Source: Bombus terrestris (taxonomy: Eukaryota; Arthropoda; Insecta; Hymenoptera; Apidae). From it: a stretch of DNA of 64,000 bases. The position numbers were made by a program, and so were the translations under genes. Each line of letters starts with the position of its first letter. Positions within the stretch are counted from its first letter, which is position 1. Positions 50,069-62,651 of this stretch are shown one piece after another. The stretch spans positions 12,462,001-12,526,000 of the forward strand of contig NC_063279.1 in the NCBI RefSeq assembly GCF_910591885.1. Direction: 5' to 3'. The notes beneath the pieces are model-generated. The model saw only the letters and a list, made by a program, of their open reading frames with translations. It had not been told where the DNA came from and searched no databases.

Positions 50069-51295
50069 TTATAAATATGTGGCAAGAGTCGAGCCCGAGG
50101 CTGATTATGGCCCAACGCTAAAAAACTTCGAAAGGTAGGAACGAATGTAAAATCCGTATTAAATACGATATAAAGTTCGTGTATGGGGGAATATCGAAAA
50201 ATGGTGGATCACAGACTGATATGCCTCGTGTCACCCCGGGCCTCGTCTCATCCGCTATAAAAAGAAAAGTCGCGATAACGATCCATCCAGTTGCGCTAAA
50301 ATGGAGGCAATTCGATGAATGAATCGGAAATGGAACTGTCGAGAAACGAAACGGAACGGACGAAAGTGAGCCATTATTGGAAACGTTCGAATTTTGGACG
50401 CAACGATTAATCGTTAACTCAGAAAAAAGAAAGAAGGAAAAGAATTAAAAAAAAAAAAAGAAAAAATAAGGACACGCGCGTCGTTTGACCATCACTTTCC
50501 GTTACTTCGTAGAAAAATGCACCGTTCTTACAACGTGGACGCGAATCTACTATACTTGCGTGGGTTTTGCGACACACTGGCTATACACAACGGATATGTA
50601 CAGCGGCTTTTTATCAATTTTTTTTTCATTTATTGTTTAAAGGTTCACTAGCACACAAGTCTTAACACCGTTTACTAAAATTCCTTGTTTAACTTGTCTA
50701 GTGTACGTTTACTTTGTTAATTATGATTATGTATGTGTTTTTTTTATTTTGCTTTAAGTCCACGGTACAACTACCTGGAACACAACGTGGTTGAGCGACG
50801 TGGCTCGCACGTTGGCTCGCTATTCCTCTATTTTTTACGTTTACTTTTATATGTACGTATTATATCGCGTTATCGTTTTATTTCTCTCGTTCCTTTGACG
50901 TTCTTTACTTTCTATGTCAGTTTCTTTCTTTCTTCACCATCTTTCTCTTGCTCTCCCCCCTTTTAGATTTCACCTCGTTCCAGAAACCACAGAGCTTGAC
51001 TTCTACTACTCGTTTTCTTTTTTTACTTTTTTTCTTTTCTTTAATTTACCCAATACCGATAAACACCGATGAATTCAGTTATACCCTTATTAAATAGAGA
51101 GGAGGTGTTGCATTTTTTTTTCAAAGAGATTCTTCGATATATCTCGATGGGGCGCAAGGGTTGATTTCCACGGGACGATCCCACAGACACACGGTTACAT
51201 AGGACATCTTTGACGACACAATTCAAAAAATAATTTTTCATTTTTAGTAGAAAGATAGGCGGGGTATTTCCGTACAATAGTATATTATATCGTAT

Positions 51296-51450
51296 TAATA
51301 TTATTTCCTTTTTTATTAGTTATTACTATTATTAGTATTAGTATTATCATACCGTTATTACTATCATTATTACGTTATTATTATTATACCGTTATCGTTA
51401 TATTATTATCGTTATTATATTATTATTTTATTACTATTATTATTATTCCA
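51296..51450 (+). repeat. Imperfect (ATT)n / (TTA)n tract
   Basis: About 155 bp of ATT-type triplets broken by ACCGTTATT variants, inside the presumed Ten-m 3' region. Confidence 0.8.
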
Positions 51451-52077
51451 CCTGGACATTATTACCTTGACGTATCTCGTCACGTCATCTTTGCTCGTCT
51501 ATTGCTCGTCTCGTTACATCACGTCACGCGAAGTACTGACACGAGGCATAAAATACAACGTAACGAATTCCACGCCGGATTAGTATAGCTTTTAGTACGA
51601 CACGCAAACTTTTCTTTATACCTATCATATCTATTTACACGTTTTTTCGTTATTTTTCCACTCTCGTTTTCCATATACATATAATGTAATCGGCCGTTTC
51701 AATTTTCGAACAGATTAAACGCAGCATCTTTTATCTCTTTTTCTCTTTCGATTTTTCCAGGTGGATATTCTTTCTCAGCAGGCAAACGAGAGTACATACG
51801 GGTAGACCTGAGTCTATGTTAATCCAATCTCGATTCATTTTCCTTTTTCTCTTCTCGAAAAACGCATTTCTCGATCAATTCACGTATCATTTCCTACATA
51901 TAATGGTGTAGGTGTCTCGCGTGTTGTTCGTATATATTGTATGTATATATTTTGTATGTGTGTCGCGTGTTTGGTACACACACGAACGCTTATTACACGT
52001 GTACGTGTGTGTACATGTATACATATATAAAAGCATTATCGACAGTTTCCACTTAAGTTTACCGGTTTCTTTATGTA

Positions 52078-52112
52078 TATATATATATATTATATATATA
52101 TATTATCTACAC
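52078..52112 (+). repeat. (AT)n microsatellite
   Basis: Two AT blocks joined by TATTATATA. Confidence 0.9.
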
Positions 52113-53113
52113 ATTACGATTAATCGAGTAGCTATATGTACAATCGCACGCCTCGCACTAGCACATCATTTGCGTCATGTTAAAAATATCTGCTGTATAT
52201 TTATTGTGTAGACGTATCTATTTTCTTTCCTTTTTTTTCATTTTTTTCTTTTGCATTTCCCTTTCGTTCCTTCGCATGTTGATCTATAGGTCGCGAAAAA
52301 AGTATCGTCGTCTTGCATAAATATAATTCCTTCTACGAGAACGAAAACGCCCCCGACGTGCACGTCTCATTAGACCCTGTTGCATCGATACACCAAGCTC
52401 CAGATCGATCGATCACTCTGAACGAGCATGAAAGTACTTCTCTCCTATCTCTTTCACGCACTCGTCCTCTATTTTCTTCGTCTTCGTCTTCTCTTGAATT
52501 TCGTTTCACGGACGGCACCTTAAGTTCATGCACATAACTTCAAAGTCTTATAACACGTAATTATACTTATACTCGCGAGAGTAAGTATCATCCCGTTTGA
52601 TTACAAACTAATCACCACGTAACAAGCTTCCCTTCTTTCCTTTTCTTTCAGTGACTAGCTGAATCTTAACACCACATTACGATATTTCCACCTCTGGCGT
52701 GTACGTATGTTAATAAACTTACTCGAACGGACATCTTCGATCGCGCTGTCGACAAAAGAAACGATTACGAACACGATTGATTCACAAGCGACGCTATTAT
52801 GGCACACCGAGCGGGGTTTGCTACACACGAAATAAAGACAGCAGCGCCACTGATCGAGAGGACACGTTTCTTCGCTTCCTTGTCCGCTATTTTGATCCAC
52901 GAGTGCGGTGAGAAGAGAACAGAGAGAACGATCGGGGAGGATTAGAGGATAGACGGCACGTATACGACGAGCCTTATAATAATTGGCTCGATGGAACGAA
53001 CGTTAGTCTTGTCTCTCTTCAGTATTCTTTCGTTTTTTGTCCGGCGGCGCGATTCACGTGGGCGCGTGAATCAAGTCCCAAATAGCGTTACGATCCCGCG
53101 TCACATCCTCGAA

Positions 53114-54602
53114 TCACGAGTCATGCCTGTGGATTCTGTTACGCCTGTTTCCACTCTTTCTTCGTTTCCTTTTGGTATCTCTCGTGAACGCTACATTACC
53201 AGGATCGTCAGCTAATTGTGGATATCTATGCACACTATGAATGTCCACACCTTCGTAACCACTAACCGTGCCTCGACTAATTAGTTCATCTTTCTCTTCT
53301 TTAGACCAGTCGCCTCTTCCTTGGAAACCAGCCATAACCAATTGCTTCTCTATCTCCCAAGCTCTTTCTACTGCTCGTTTATGAGCGTGTTTTAATATTC
53401 TGTGTCTCTCTTGTTCAGGATCAGCTCCGTACTTGATCACCACAGCAGCGTCTGGATTGTGTAATCTTAGTTCTTTCCAGGTACCTGCACCGTGTTCGGT
53501 AGTTTCATGGGTTGAGACGTTGAACATGCCACCTAGACGACGAAGTTCCTCCATGTCATCACGAATTTTCAGTGCATTGTCTTTCACAAAGTAGAACACG
53601 TCTTGATCGTGGACACTGAAGTGTAGAGGTAAGAAGTATGAGTTGTTGAACACGGATGTCACTACGTCCTGGACTACGCTGTTCACACCGTCTACTACAC
53701 TGACAAGTGATCTTCCACCAACACGGGAAACTAGGATACCTTCTCCAAAGACGGCGCGACGATGAGCCACTCTGGGAAGAAGATTCCTCGTCTTTGGTTC
53801 CAGCTTGAGTAATGGCTTAGGGACGAAACCTAGATCTGAGAACTTTTCGTGTACGCGATTCACAATGCACTGTAAACCAGACATGACACCAAAGTCTGGG
53901 GTCAATTGAGGTGATGTGATGGTTGCACTAGGTTGGTACACCATTTGTTTCATGTACTCGGAACCAAGCATTGCAGAAATATCGTAGCCATATAGTTTCA
54001 GCCAACTAGCCAGATCAGTCATGTATTCCACATTCTGTTTGAAATTAATTGGATCATTATTACGGAAACGATAGATGAAAATGTCGGTTGGAGTGGTGAG
54101 TTCGTTGGCCATTTGCTCCCACGCTGGTGTCATCCACTGGCCAACAGTTGGATCGTACAAGCGCTTGTTTAGGTAAACTAATTTAGTATTTGGATCCAGG
54201 AGACCACCGTGGAAGTCTATGGGCAAGTAGAAGTCTGGATTGGTGTCCTTGATGATTTTTCCAAATGGTGTACGTCTCATCTCCTTTATCAGGTTTCCAT
54301 TGGTATCAAAGAGTGCTAGAGGAGAGCCATTTTGATCTGTTGCGACGTAGAATCTTTGCTCTGATGTCTCCACTGTCATGAGGAAATTGCGGGAGTCATA
54401 GAGGAATCGGAAGGTTTTCGAGGACTTCGGGAAGTGGATGTGCGTGATCAAATCCGGCGTCTTTGGATTCGCATAGAAGAACTGCGTGATGTTCTCGCGG
54501 TCGTCGTTCCAGGCGACCAGTCGGCCACGGTCGTCGTAGAAGTACCAGATTTGGAACTTCTTATGCTCGGAAGCGTGGATTAGTTGACCGCGTGAATTGT
54601 AT
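53114..54602 (-). CDS. Ten-m: Ten-m last exon, RHS core, Tox-GHH and TCAP tail
   Basis: Opens after TTTTACACAG completing an Arg codon and runs 496 codons to TGA at 53116-53114. It includes the last YD repeats, the RHS-associated core (P-I-D-F-H-G-G-L, L-Y-D-P-T-V-G-Q-W-M-T-P) and the bridging region. It then holds the C-terminal Tox-GHH-like segment (E-R-H-R-I-L-K-H-A-H-K-R-A) and the TCAP-like end (G-Y-E-G-V-D, Y-P-Q-L-A-D-D-P-G-N). An Arg-Gly-Asp lies at 53309-53317 in F-Q-G-R-G-D-W. The final dozen or so residues after K-R-K-R-R-K are basic and look lineage-specific. Confidence 0.95.
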
Positions 54603-57600
54603 CTGTGTAAAACAAAGTTAAAGTCAGGTAAGAGTTAGCTAAATTATTTAAAAAATAGTAATAACACTGGTTACATCAGTATGATAAAATGTATATTTCG
54701 CTTATATAGTTAATACCATATGTAATAGTCAAGATTAGGAGTAGTTGTGGTTTTAATTTAAGAAATAAAAATATTGGCTCTAAATATAATAGGAATTACG
54801 TTATAAAAGAGAGCTATTTTCGTTGACCCCATTCTTTTTGACTTTGGAAGCCTTTATTGCACATGGTTGAATTTGTCTTGATATAAAAAAACTAGCTTTC
54901 CGCTAAAATACACTACAAACGATTAATTGTACACGAACGATTCGCGTAAATATAGAATTTTCTAGCTTTATAATTTCAGCAGATTATTTTATAATCATTA
55001 AAGGTCAAGAATAATTTAGTTCTAAATAAATAGAAATTCAAATTTCGATAATAGTGATCCTTGTGTGCTATTTTTACTTCTAAAGCAAATTTTTTATCTC
55101 GACATAAAATAAATAATAGAAAAAAATTATTATTCAAATATGTCTATAACACGGAAATCATCACTTTTAAAAATAACAATAGTTAATAACCTGCATAAAG
55201 ATGTTTTTAAGTAATGAAATGTTTCAACTCAGCTTTATCTTAAATTTCTTCTTGAATATAGAACATGTTAAAAAATGATATATAATATAATTTTATACGA
55301 ACCTGTACTTGTGCTCTCCTCGAATAACAACGAATCCTCGTCCATCGTAAGAGTTAAACTCAACGTCACCGTATTGAACAACCCGATCTCCACTATCATA
55401 ACCCAGTGCAATCTTCTCATTATGTTCTGTAACTCCAATCACATTACCATTTTCATCATAAGCATATTGCCAATTATTTTCAGTATCAGCAACTTCTAAA
55501 ACATGTCCGTCAGCATTATAAGTTATCTTTTCCATCTTTGTCCATTCTTTCTTCTCCATAGCATCTTTTCCAATAGACAATTTCCTCATCTTTATACGAT
55601 TTCGGTTATCATACTCGAGTTCCATTCTAAATACATCCAATGATCTAATGTTCATCAAAACTGTCTTAACTCGACCATGCTCGTCATAATCAGTGACGGT
55701 GAAGAATTGTTTACTACTATCTTGCATTACAGATCTGTTAAAGAGATTTCTATATATTCTGAGATCTCCTACGCCTTCCAATATTCCCAGGTTTTGGTTG
55801 TATTTCAGACGTAATTGTGGAAGTTGTTTGCCGTTGATGTCAACTTCGATACCGGATATTCTGGCATTGCCATCGTATTGGTAACGATAGCGTGCGTTGT
55901 CCAAGCCACTTTTGCTACCGAATTTGATCTTTTCATCTTTAACGATTCCTGCGTGATATTTGTATTCTATACGCATCTCGAAATTGGGTTCGTTAATGTC
56001 GATGCTATGGACCAGGCTCGTGGTTTCTTGGTACGTGTAGTGGATCGATGACAGTCCTGTATGAAGATATTTGAGATTTAATAAATTTAGGGAACATTAA
56101 CGAAGATAGATGATGAGTTTTGGGGGTGACTATACTGTAGTAAGTTCTTATAGATTAAAAGTATTAATGATATAGTATATATACTTCCATTAAATATTAA
56201 ATCTATTAAAACTACGTGTTGTTATATTCTAACTGAAATCATTGAAAGAAATTTTCTTCTTTTACATTGGATAGTTAACTAACATCGATGAATTGCAATA
56301 AACAATATTTATAATCGTTATATTTTTGTGTATTGGTATTTAAGACTATAAGCAATTATGATCATAATGGGTATCACTTACCAGCAAGAGTAGTTTCCAG
56401 CTTCCCAGTATGATCATAAACATAAGCAACCTTGCCACTCTGATGCGGGTACACTTTGGCCAGGATCTGTCCATCATCATTATACAAAATCTCGTATGGA
56501 TGTCTGTTCATCGGCGAGTAGTACTGATATTTATAGAACCCAAGAGAAGTCTGTAGTGAGAACGCATGAATATGTCCTCTAGGAGTAGTTAACGACTGCA
56601 ATGCTCCAGCTTCATCATATTGCAACAAATAATCACTTCCTCTTGGTGTAGTTACTTTCAGTGGAAGACTACTGAACATGTCCTTAAATGCATACACCAT
56701 GGATGTTCCATCACTATATTTAATTTCGTACAATCTTCCAGCTCTATCAAATCCATAGGTTTCACTGATATCTCCCCAGGTCCAGCTTGTCAATCTACTA
56801 AATCGATCATATTCAAGCTCTACACCGGAGAAGATTCCATTTCTGGGTCCCCATTTAACTGGTCTTGCCGTTCTGTCATAGGTGACATTTAGAAGCTCCG
56901 CATCATCATCCATGAACACTGCCACGCTGTTAGTTTCTCTATCATATTCAAGAGACAATAAAATGTCCCCGTTGATGCGAAGCTTTCTACCAACTTGTGC
57001 AACAGTTTTCGATTCGCTTCTATATTTATTCCCTTGAAATTTCCTGAGAAAGTATCGCCATTCGAATCTGTTTGCTAAATCCCCAGCGATCTCTGTTCTC
57101 TGTTTAGCAGGAACTGGGTAGCTTTCACCTAACAATGGTTCTATTTCCGCCAATACTGAGTATGGTAAGGTATCTGTACTGACAGTGTGAGCCCATGGTG
57201 TGACCTGACCCACTGAACCATCAGAAAGAACTGTTGTTCTCTGCTCAGCCTCCCCAACCTTCGTAACCACAGACGATCCTTTGATGAGCATTGAGATTGG
57301 TTTCCTATTATTCTGTCCAACCTTCACAACTGCTCCTTTCAAACTTAGATCAAAAGTTAGACTGATCACTTTGCCTGTTGGAGTGACTGCAGAGGTGAGT
57401 CTGCCAAATTCATCATAATTGTACACATAACTTCTTCCTGTGCTGTCTAATTTGGTTTTCAATAAACCAGTGGGTCCATGGTAATCGAAGGTTACATTAT
57501 AATTGTCTGGAGTGCTCAATTCGTGCAACATCTTCATTCTAGACATCCTCAGCCTGCACTTCTGTCCCTTAGTGTTCTCAATGGAGTTCACCTGGCTACT

Positions 57601-60389
57601 GTAGTCTCTTAACAAGAATACTTTATTCCCAGCTGCATCTGTGACAGTGCTAAGCTTTCCATTGCTAGTATTTACGTTGTAAGTAAACTGATAAACAATC
57701 TCTCCAGTGAGTATGTTCTTGGTAGCAACATGTTGACCAAATCTATTGAATACATAGATTTCTTGAGTGTCTGGAGAATAAATCTCATACTCTCTAGCGC
57801 CACTAGCATCAGGAATGCTGGCCATCACGGATCGAATTCTGTAATTCGCTTGATCACCAATATGAACCACTCCATCAGGAGAAACGGCAACTGCAGATAT
57901 CGTATTAAACTTCGAAGTGGAAGCAAGATAATGGTCAGCGTCGAAACAATCACAACCACGTTCCAAACAATTACACTTGGACTCCGCTCCAGCATATGGT
58001 GAAATTTTACCATCTGTACCAATCACTCTCACACGATTAATCCTTTGAGAATCACTTTCTGCTATATATAGATTTCCTGAAGGACCAAATGCAATGCTCT
58101 GAGGCATCACCAAGGTTGCATGTGTAGCTAGTTCAGTGTCAAACGATGAAGACGGAGAAGCACAGTGAAGAGGACGTCCAGCAACGACCTTTACACGACC
58201 ATCAGGAGCCAATTGAAGCACCATATGATCATCTATCATATGTAACGAGTTGTCCAGAGGATTGATTGCTAATTCTGTAGGCCAACGAAGATGAACTTCT
58301 TCCACGTTTAAAGTACCCTCACAAGGAATTGGCTTCCAGTGTGACTTGTGCATGTGATTTCCAATTACTGTGGTGATTATACCATCTCTGTCGACCATTC
58401 TGATGTTAGTTCCATCGGCGAAATAGAGCACGTTGTCTGCAGAGACTGCTACTCCTTTGGGATAGGCAAGTTTGGCGTCTCTGGCCAGAGCACCGTCGCC
58501 ACAATGAGCTTCGTCGCCAGGAAGACAACGTTCTCCAGAGCCGACGACTGTTTCCCAGTTGTGATCGGGCTCAGAGTAATCGTTGGTGTCGCGCACGCGA
58601 ATGATTTGGTGTGATTCTGGATCAGAAATGTAGAGGGAGCCGTCTAGAGGGCTGAGGGCTATGTGGTAACGGTAAGATACCCTTGTTGCACTGTAAAAAA
58701 GAACACAAAAGCGATGAGATCACGTAAAAAGTTCTGATTATTTTAATTTTATAGATATTGTTGTACACAGACTGTTTTCAATTCGATTATAAAACTATTT
58801 TAAGACATATTTTGTTTTATCAAAAGTAGTTTACGTGTATTTCGATTAATAAGAGTGATAAGATGCGAATAGAATAATGCGAAGTTAAACGATATTTCTT
58901 CGTATTTCTTGACAATTATCTAGTTCTTTCCAATTTCAAGACAAGACTCTTGATTGAGGGGACACGTCGTAACTTGAAATTTCACGAAAAGATATATCAA
59001 AATTCAGTAAAAAAACTTACTTGAGCCGAACAACAGTTCTGACAGTGCCATCGACAAGAATTTTTCTGACAAGATTGAAGTCCCCAACAAAGATAGATCC
59101 ATCAGAAGCAGTTGCAAGAGCAACGGGTGCAAGAAGCCTCTGGTTAGAAGCCTCTGCTTGTCTATCGCAATCATAGCAATCCAGAGACCTTTGATGTCCA
59201 TCGCCCATAGTGGTCAAAATCACTCTAGGCTTCTGCTTCAAATAAATATTCGAGCCATCTCCTTTCTGAAGAATCCCCTCGTGGAAATTGTATCTATGAT
59301 GGATATCCAAATTCCAGCCTCCAACTTCAGAAATGGACATGTCATGGCCACTCAGTTTCGTCGTTTGAACATCCCAAATAATATCTTTGCAATCATTATA
59401 CTCGTATCCAACTTTCACCATAGCAGTGGTGACACCATAAACGCGTTGTCTATATACGTTCAGTCGATTCCAAGCATAAGTGAATTTTATCACTGGGTCT
59501 GCTTCGAAGGTTTTCTCGAACAGAATTCCTTCGATTGTGATTCTCAGATGAATTAAATTAAGGGTTGGAGGTATGACTTCTGGAGTCAACTGCAGCTGTA
59601 TGGTGGAGAGATAACCGGCTGCTCTGGAGCTATGGTAAACGAGATTGAGACCCGTGCCAGGTATTTGCAGGCTTTCTTGTATAACTTGGGACTCGGCCAG
59701 AATGGCACTTTTGTCAGGGCACGCTCCTTGGAAACCGTGCTTCCACGTTGCCAGGACTACTGGTTTCATCAGGTCGTAATCGTGCGCTGCACAAGCGTAT
59801 GGAATATGGTTTGTTTGCTTCTCTTCTGCGGTGCTCATGACTATCTTATCGATTATTACCACCTTTAAAACACATAAGATTTCATGTATTAAAAGTGTGT
59901 TTGTTTATCGATTATTGCGTAAACATAGGACATTTTGTGCTCAAGTTAGTTTAAACATGACACTACATTTTATATGTTGTACTTTATACTATTTACTATA
60001 AATATTCTTTTGTTAATATTTATACGTTCTATATTAATATTTGAACATTTAAATTACATCAAAAATAAAAACTTTCATATTTTTTATCATATCATATTCT
60101 TCTCGACAATCTTTATTCGACTTATACAGTCACAATTTACAATTATTAATCACATATTTAATGCAGCATTACCTCGTTCCATGGTACAAAAACAATGTGG
60201 CTCTGCGGTTTGAATGGCGATCTTCCAAATTGTAAAGTGACCGCGCCACCGCCGTTCACCAGGAGATCGAACCAGCCGTCGTCTCTCGTCAAGGTGAAGC
60301 CTTCCAGGGGTGTGCTGGTACTGACTCGCACTCCCATCAGACCAGTGCCAAGATGCGTGACAACCCGGCCACGGACAACAGCCGATCGA
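53114..60389 (-). CDS. Ten-m: Teneurin (Ten-m-like), C-terminal five exons; 5' part off window
   Basis: Five minus-strand exons (60389-60173, 59862-59021, 58690-56382, 56056-55303, 54602-53114) join in frame and encode about 1,870 C-terminal residues. In order they show a TTR/carboxypeptidase-regulatory-like domain, the FN-plug region, six NHL-type blades, the YD-repeat shell, the RHS core (YVATDQNGSPLALFD, PIDFHGGLLDP) and the Tox-GHH/TCAP region. Teneurins are type II membrane adhesion proteins that pair synaptic partners and guide axons by homophilic and latrophilin contacts. The N-terminal cytoplasmic domain, membrane helix and EGF repeats are missing because they lie beyond position 64000. 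Similarity to fly Ten-m is very high through all exons and the tail contains an RGD as in fly Ten-m, so I favour Ten-m over Ten-a. The family is certain; the paralogue is slightly less so. Confidence 0.95.
55303..56056 (-). CDS. Ten-m: Ten-m exon, YD-repeat shell
   Basis: Opens after TTCATACAG (completing a Gly codon) and ends at TACAG/GTTCGT. It encodes further YD repeats, for example Y-D-G-N-A-R-I-S-G, Y-D-E-H-G-R-V, Y-D-E-N-G-N-V and Y-D-G-R-G-F-V. The 325-bp intron upstream (56057-56381) and the 700-bp intron downstream (54603-55302) are AT-rich and contain nothing recognisable. Confidence 0.94.
56382..58690 (-). CDS. Ten-m: Ten-m exon, NHL propeller and YD shell
   Basis: This 2,309-nt exon opens after TTTTTTACAG and ends at GCTG/GTAAGT. 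Its first third holds NHL-type blades around Y-R-Y-H-I-A-L-S-P, A-Y-P-K-G-V-A-V-S, R-W-P-T-E-L-A-I-N-P, M-P-Q-S-I-A-F-G-P and I-S-A-V-A-V-S-P, plus a cysteine-rich turn (C-N-C-L-E-R-G-C-D-C). From about the middle it is a run of Tyr-Asp (YD) repeats such as Y-D-E-F-G-R-L and Y-D-R-F-S-R-L, forming the beta-barrel shell related to bacterial RHS/Tc proteins. The frame is fully open, with no frameshift. Confidence 0.96.
59021..59862 (-). CDS. Ten-m: Ten-m exon, FN-plug region and first NHL blade
   Basis: The exon opens after TTTTAAAG with V-V-I-I-D-K-I-V-M-S and ends at CTCAA/GTAAGT; the split Asn codon is completed by T in the next exon. It carries the family-invariant H-D-Y-D-L-M-K-P-V-V-L, F-Q-G-A-C-P-D, I-P-G-T-G-L-N-L-V-Y-H-S-S and H-R-Y-N-F-H-E-G-I-L blocks. 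The last 50 residues (R-L-L-A-P-V-A-L to G-D-F-N) begin the NHL propeller. The 310-bp intron before it and the 330-bp intron after it are AT-rich and otherwise empty. Confidence 0.95.
60173..60389 (-). CDS. Ten-m: Ten-m exon, TTR-like domain
   Basis: The 217-nt exon opens after TTTCCTGACAG in phase 2 and ends at AACGAG/GTAATG in phase 0. It encodes S-R-S-A-V-V-R-G-R-V-V, then the G-V-R-V-S and D-D-G-W-F-D-L-L-V-N-G-G-G-A-V-T-L-Q-F-G-R blocks typical of the teneurin TTR/carboxypeptidase-regulatory-like domain. It ends with V-P-W-N-E, which continues as V-V-I-I-D in the next exon. No EGF-like cysteine clusters are found upstream inside the window. Confidence 0.93.
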
Positions 60390-62365
60390 CTGTCAGGAAA
60401 CAACAATGTTAACGATCCAATAGCTGTCTCTGCTTGATCGTGTCAAACTAAGGTGATTACTTTTTTCCACTGTGCTCCGTGGCACGCTAACAACAAAGCA
60501 ACTGTTATCTCTAATCTAATTTCAATCTACCACAGTATTACTTTTGGAAGTTCGTACTTTGTCTTGCAGTGTTTATTAATTTAGAATTTTTCTAACGAAA
60601 ATGTACTGTCATTTGCAAACTGTTCATATTTTTTGAGCGTAGAATTAATAAATTAATATTTATGAAGGAAAAAATTATTATTATTAATCAAGAATTCATG
60701 AAATCTACAAAGATCAAAGTTCTTGGTTATTTTAGGTGACAGTACTTCTTCGTTTAAATATATTGGTACTTCGTGCGTGTACATTGTACATGTCTTGGAA
60801 ATATAAAGTCGAAAATTCAGTCAACGCGACCTCAGTCTCGTCAACGCTGCTTTTCAGTGCTAAAGAGGTGAATAATTTATTTGGTCGAAGAGTATTAATT
60901 AATTTCTTGTGAATATTCATCATTTGGATTTAACCTGTGCTTGAGAATTTACCAACTTTTTATCGAGTGATCAGTGCTGCTCTTTATCCTCTCGTATGTC
61001 AAACATTCCCACGAAAGATCTCAAGATAAAACTCCCAGATAAAACTTTCATTTTTTCGCGTCAAACCTGAGCAAACCATTGAGATGAGACACATCACTCC
61101 TTATGGATGCCTCGTTGGCACTGAAGAAGCATCGGTCGAAATGCTATGAATACATATATATACATACACATATACACGAATAACACAAAGTCAGAAGCTC
61201 AACTTAAAAGGCACGAAAGACAACGTAGGAATAATAAGGTAACCAAACCATGCAACGAGAAAGAGATTCGAACATTGATGAGAAGGAGACGAATGGGGTT
61301 TGGTGGTTGTGAGCTTTCATATATCTCTTTATTTTTTTTTTTTTTTTTAAATCAGTCGTACGCAGCGTCGCAATGTTCGAGGAAGATTTTTCTTCAGCTT
61401 TGTCGACAATTTTCATGATCTTTGCAAATGTCGACAAATCGTGAATAAACTCGTCCTCGAAACTGAATTGAACGCGCGCGTAGCAACCTCGTTTTTCGGA
61501 TGCAGGAATTGTTATATTATGTGTCACACATGATAATAATGCAAAACGTCGTCAAACAGCATCAGCAGCTATTCAACCGCTTATACTCTACAAAACGAAC
61601 TCGCAACCGGTACTTTCATATCATTTTTCTTTTGATTTACTTTTTTTTCTTTTGTATCTTTTTTGTTCCTTGGTCATAGTAGCTTTCTTACCTTGTGTTG
61701 AAGTGATTCCAGAACATACTGACCGGGCAGCACGGATAAAACAGAGCCGAGTTAAAATGATGTGATTAAAGGCGAAACTAGACGGAGAGATAGAGAAGAA
61801 GAAGAAGAAATTGAAGATGGAGAAGAGAATAGAAAATAGAGAGAAGGAAGGAAATATATGAGTAGAGAAATAATTTGGTTAATCCTACTGGGTTTTTTAG
61901 ATTATTTTTAACCCAAATCTATGTTTCTAAAGTTGAAATATACATCAAAAAAGTAAATTTTATTATTCGATAAATTTCATGTATTAAAGCATTTTTGTTT
62001 CTTGAGAAGAAAGTAAAGATTGAAAAATAAGAATTAGAAGGATAGTAGTATAGGAATAAGAGGAACGCAGCGGGGTTAATCTAGGATAATAGAAGAAAGA
62101 AGGTGGCTTTGCGTTTCAATTTTATGTCAAATATCTTCAAACATTGAAAGTTTTTTTGTTCAATAAAATAAAAATTCGAGGATCTTAGTAAGGGTAAGTA
62201 AGGGTAATAGGGGATGAAATAGAGATCTTGTATATAGAAAGACCACGTGAAAAGAGTTCTCGAAATGTCCCGAAATGTTTCGAAATATCTTCGAAAGAAA
62301 GTTAGGCAGAAGTCTTTAGGAATCAGTTCCAAAAATGCGGCTGGGAAGACACGGTTCTAAATATA

Positions 62366-62651
62366 ATGACTCACAAAAGTATTCGAACACTTGTAGATAC
62401 TTTTTATGAATACGTTATGTGTGTTATACGAAACATAAAGAACATTCACTAATTTCTTTGTCTTAATTTTATGTAATATTTTTAGACGTTAGGTAACAAT
62501 TATAATTTTACCATATATACTATATAAACACTATATAATAAATGTCCGTCAATTTTGTCTGTGTTAAACTATCAAAATGTTTTACATAACACACACAATA
62601 CACGCATAAAAAGATTTCCATGGTAAATATTCAAATACTTCCATGAACTAC
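62366..62651. mobile_element. Tc1/mariner-type non-autonomous element (MITE)
   Basis: Flanked by TA on both sides. The left end ATGACTCACAAAAGTATTCG and the inverted right end GTAGTTCATGGAAGTATTTG align, and the similarity continues for about 75 bp through TTTTTATG and GTGTGTTAT blocks. The 286-bp length and lack of an ORF fit a non-autonomous element. The family name is inferred from the CACAAAAGTATTCGAAC-type terminus. Confidence 0.7.

Larger units (their letters stand above)
46900..53113 (-). other. Probable long 3' UTR / downstream flank of Ten-m
   Basis: About 6.2 kb between the Ten-m stop and the converging RNF121 end. Base composition is more GC-rich than the desert to the left, pyrimidine runs dominate the plus strand, and no ORF resembles a protein. 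A minus-strand AATAAA (TTTATT at 46906-46911 on plus) is one candidate end. The stretch holds the 48012 hairpin, the 49483 mariner-type element, CA, CT and ATT microsatellites, and many CGTCA/ACGTCA words near 51.46-51.54 kb. That it is transcribed is inference. Confidence 0.4.

Noticed and set aside
50248..50310. CGCTATAAAAAG as a plus-strand promoter
   Set aside because: TATA-like, but the next ATG opens only a five-codon frame and the region is probably Ten-m 3' sequence on the other strand.
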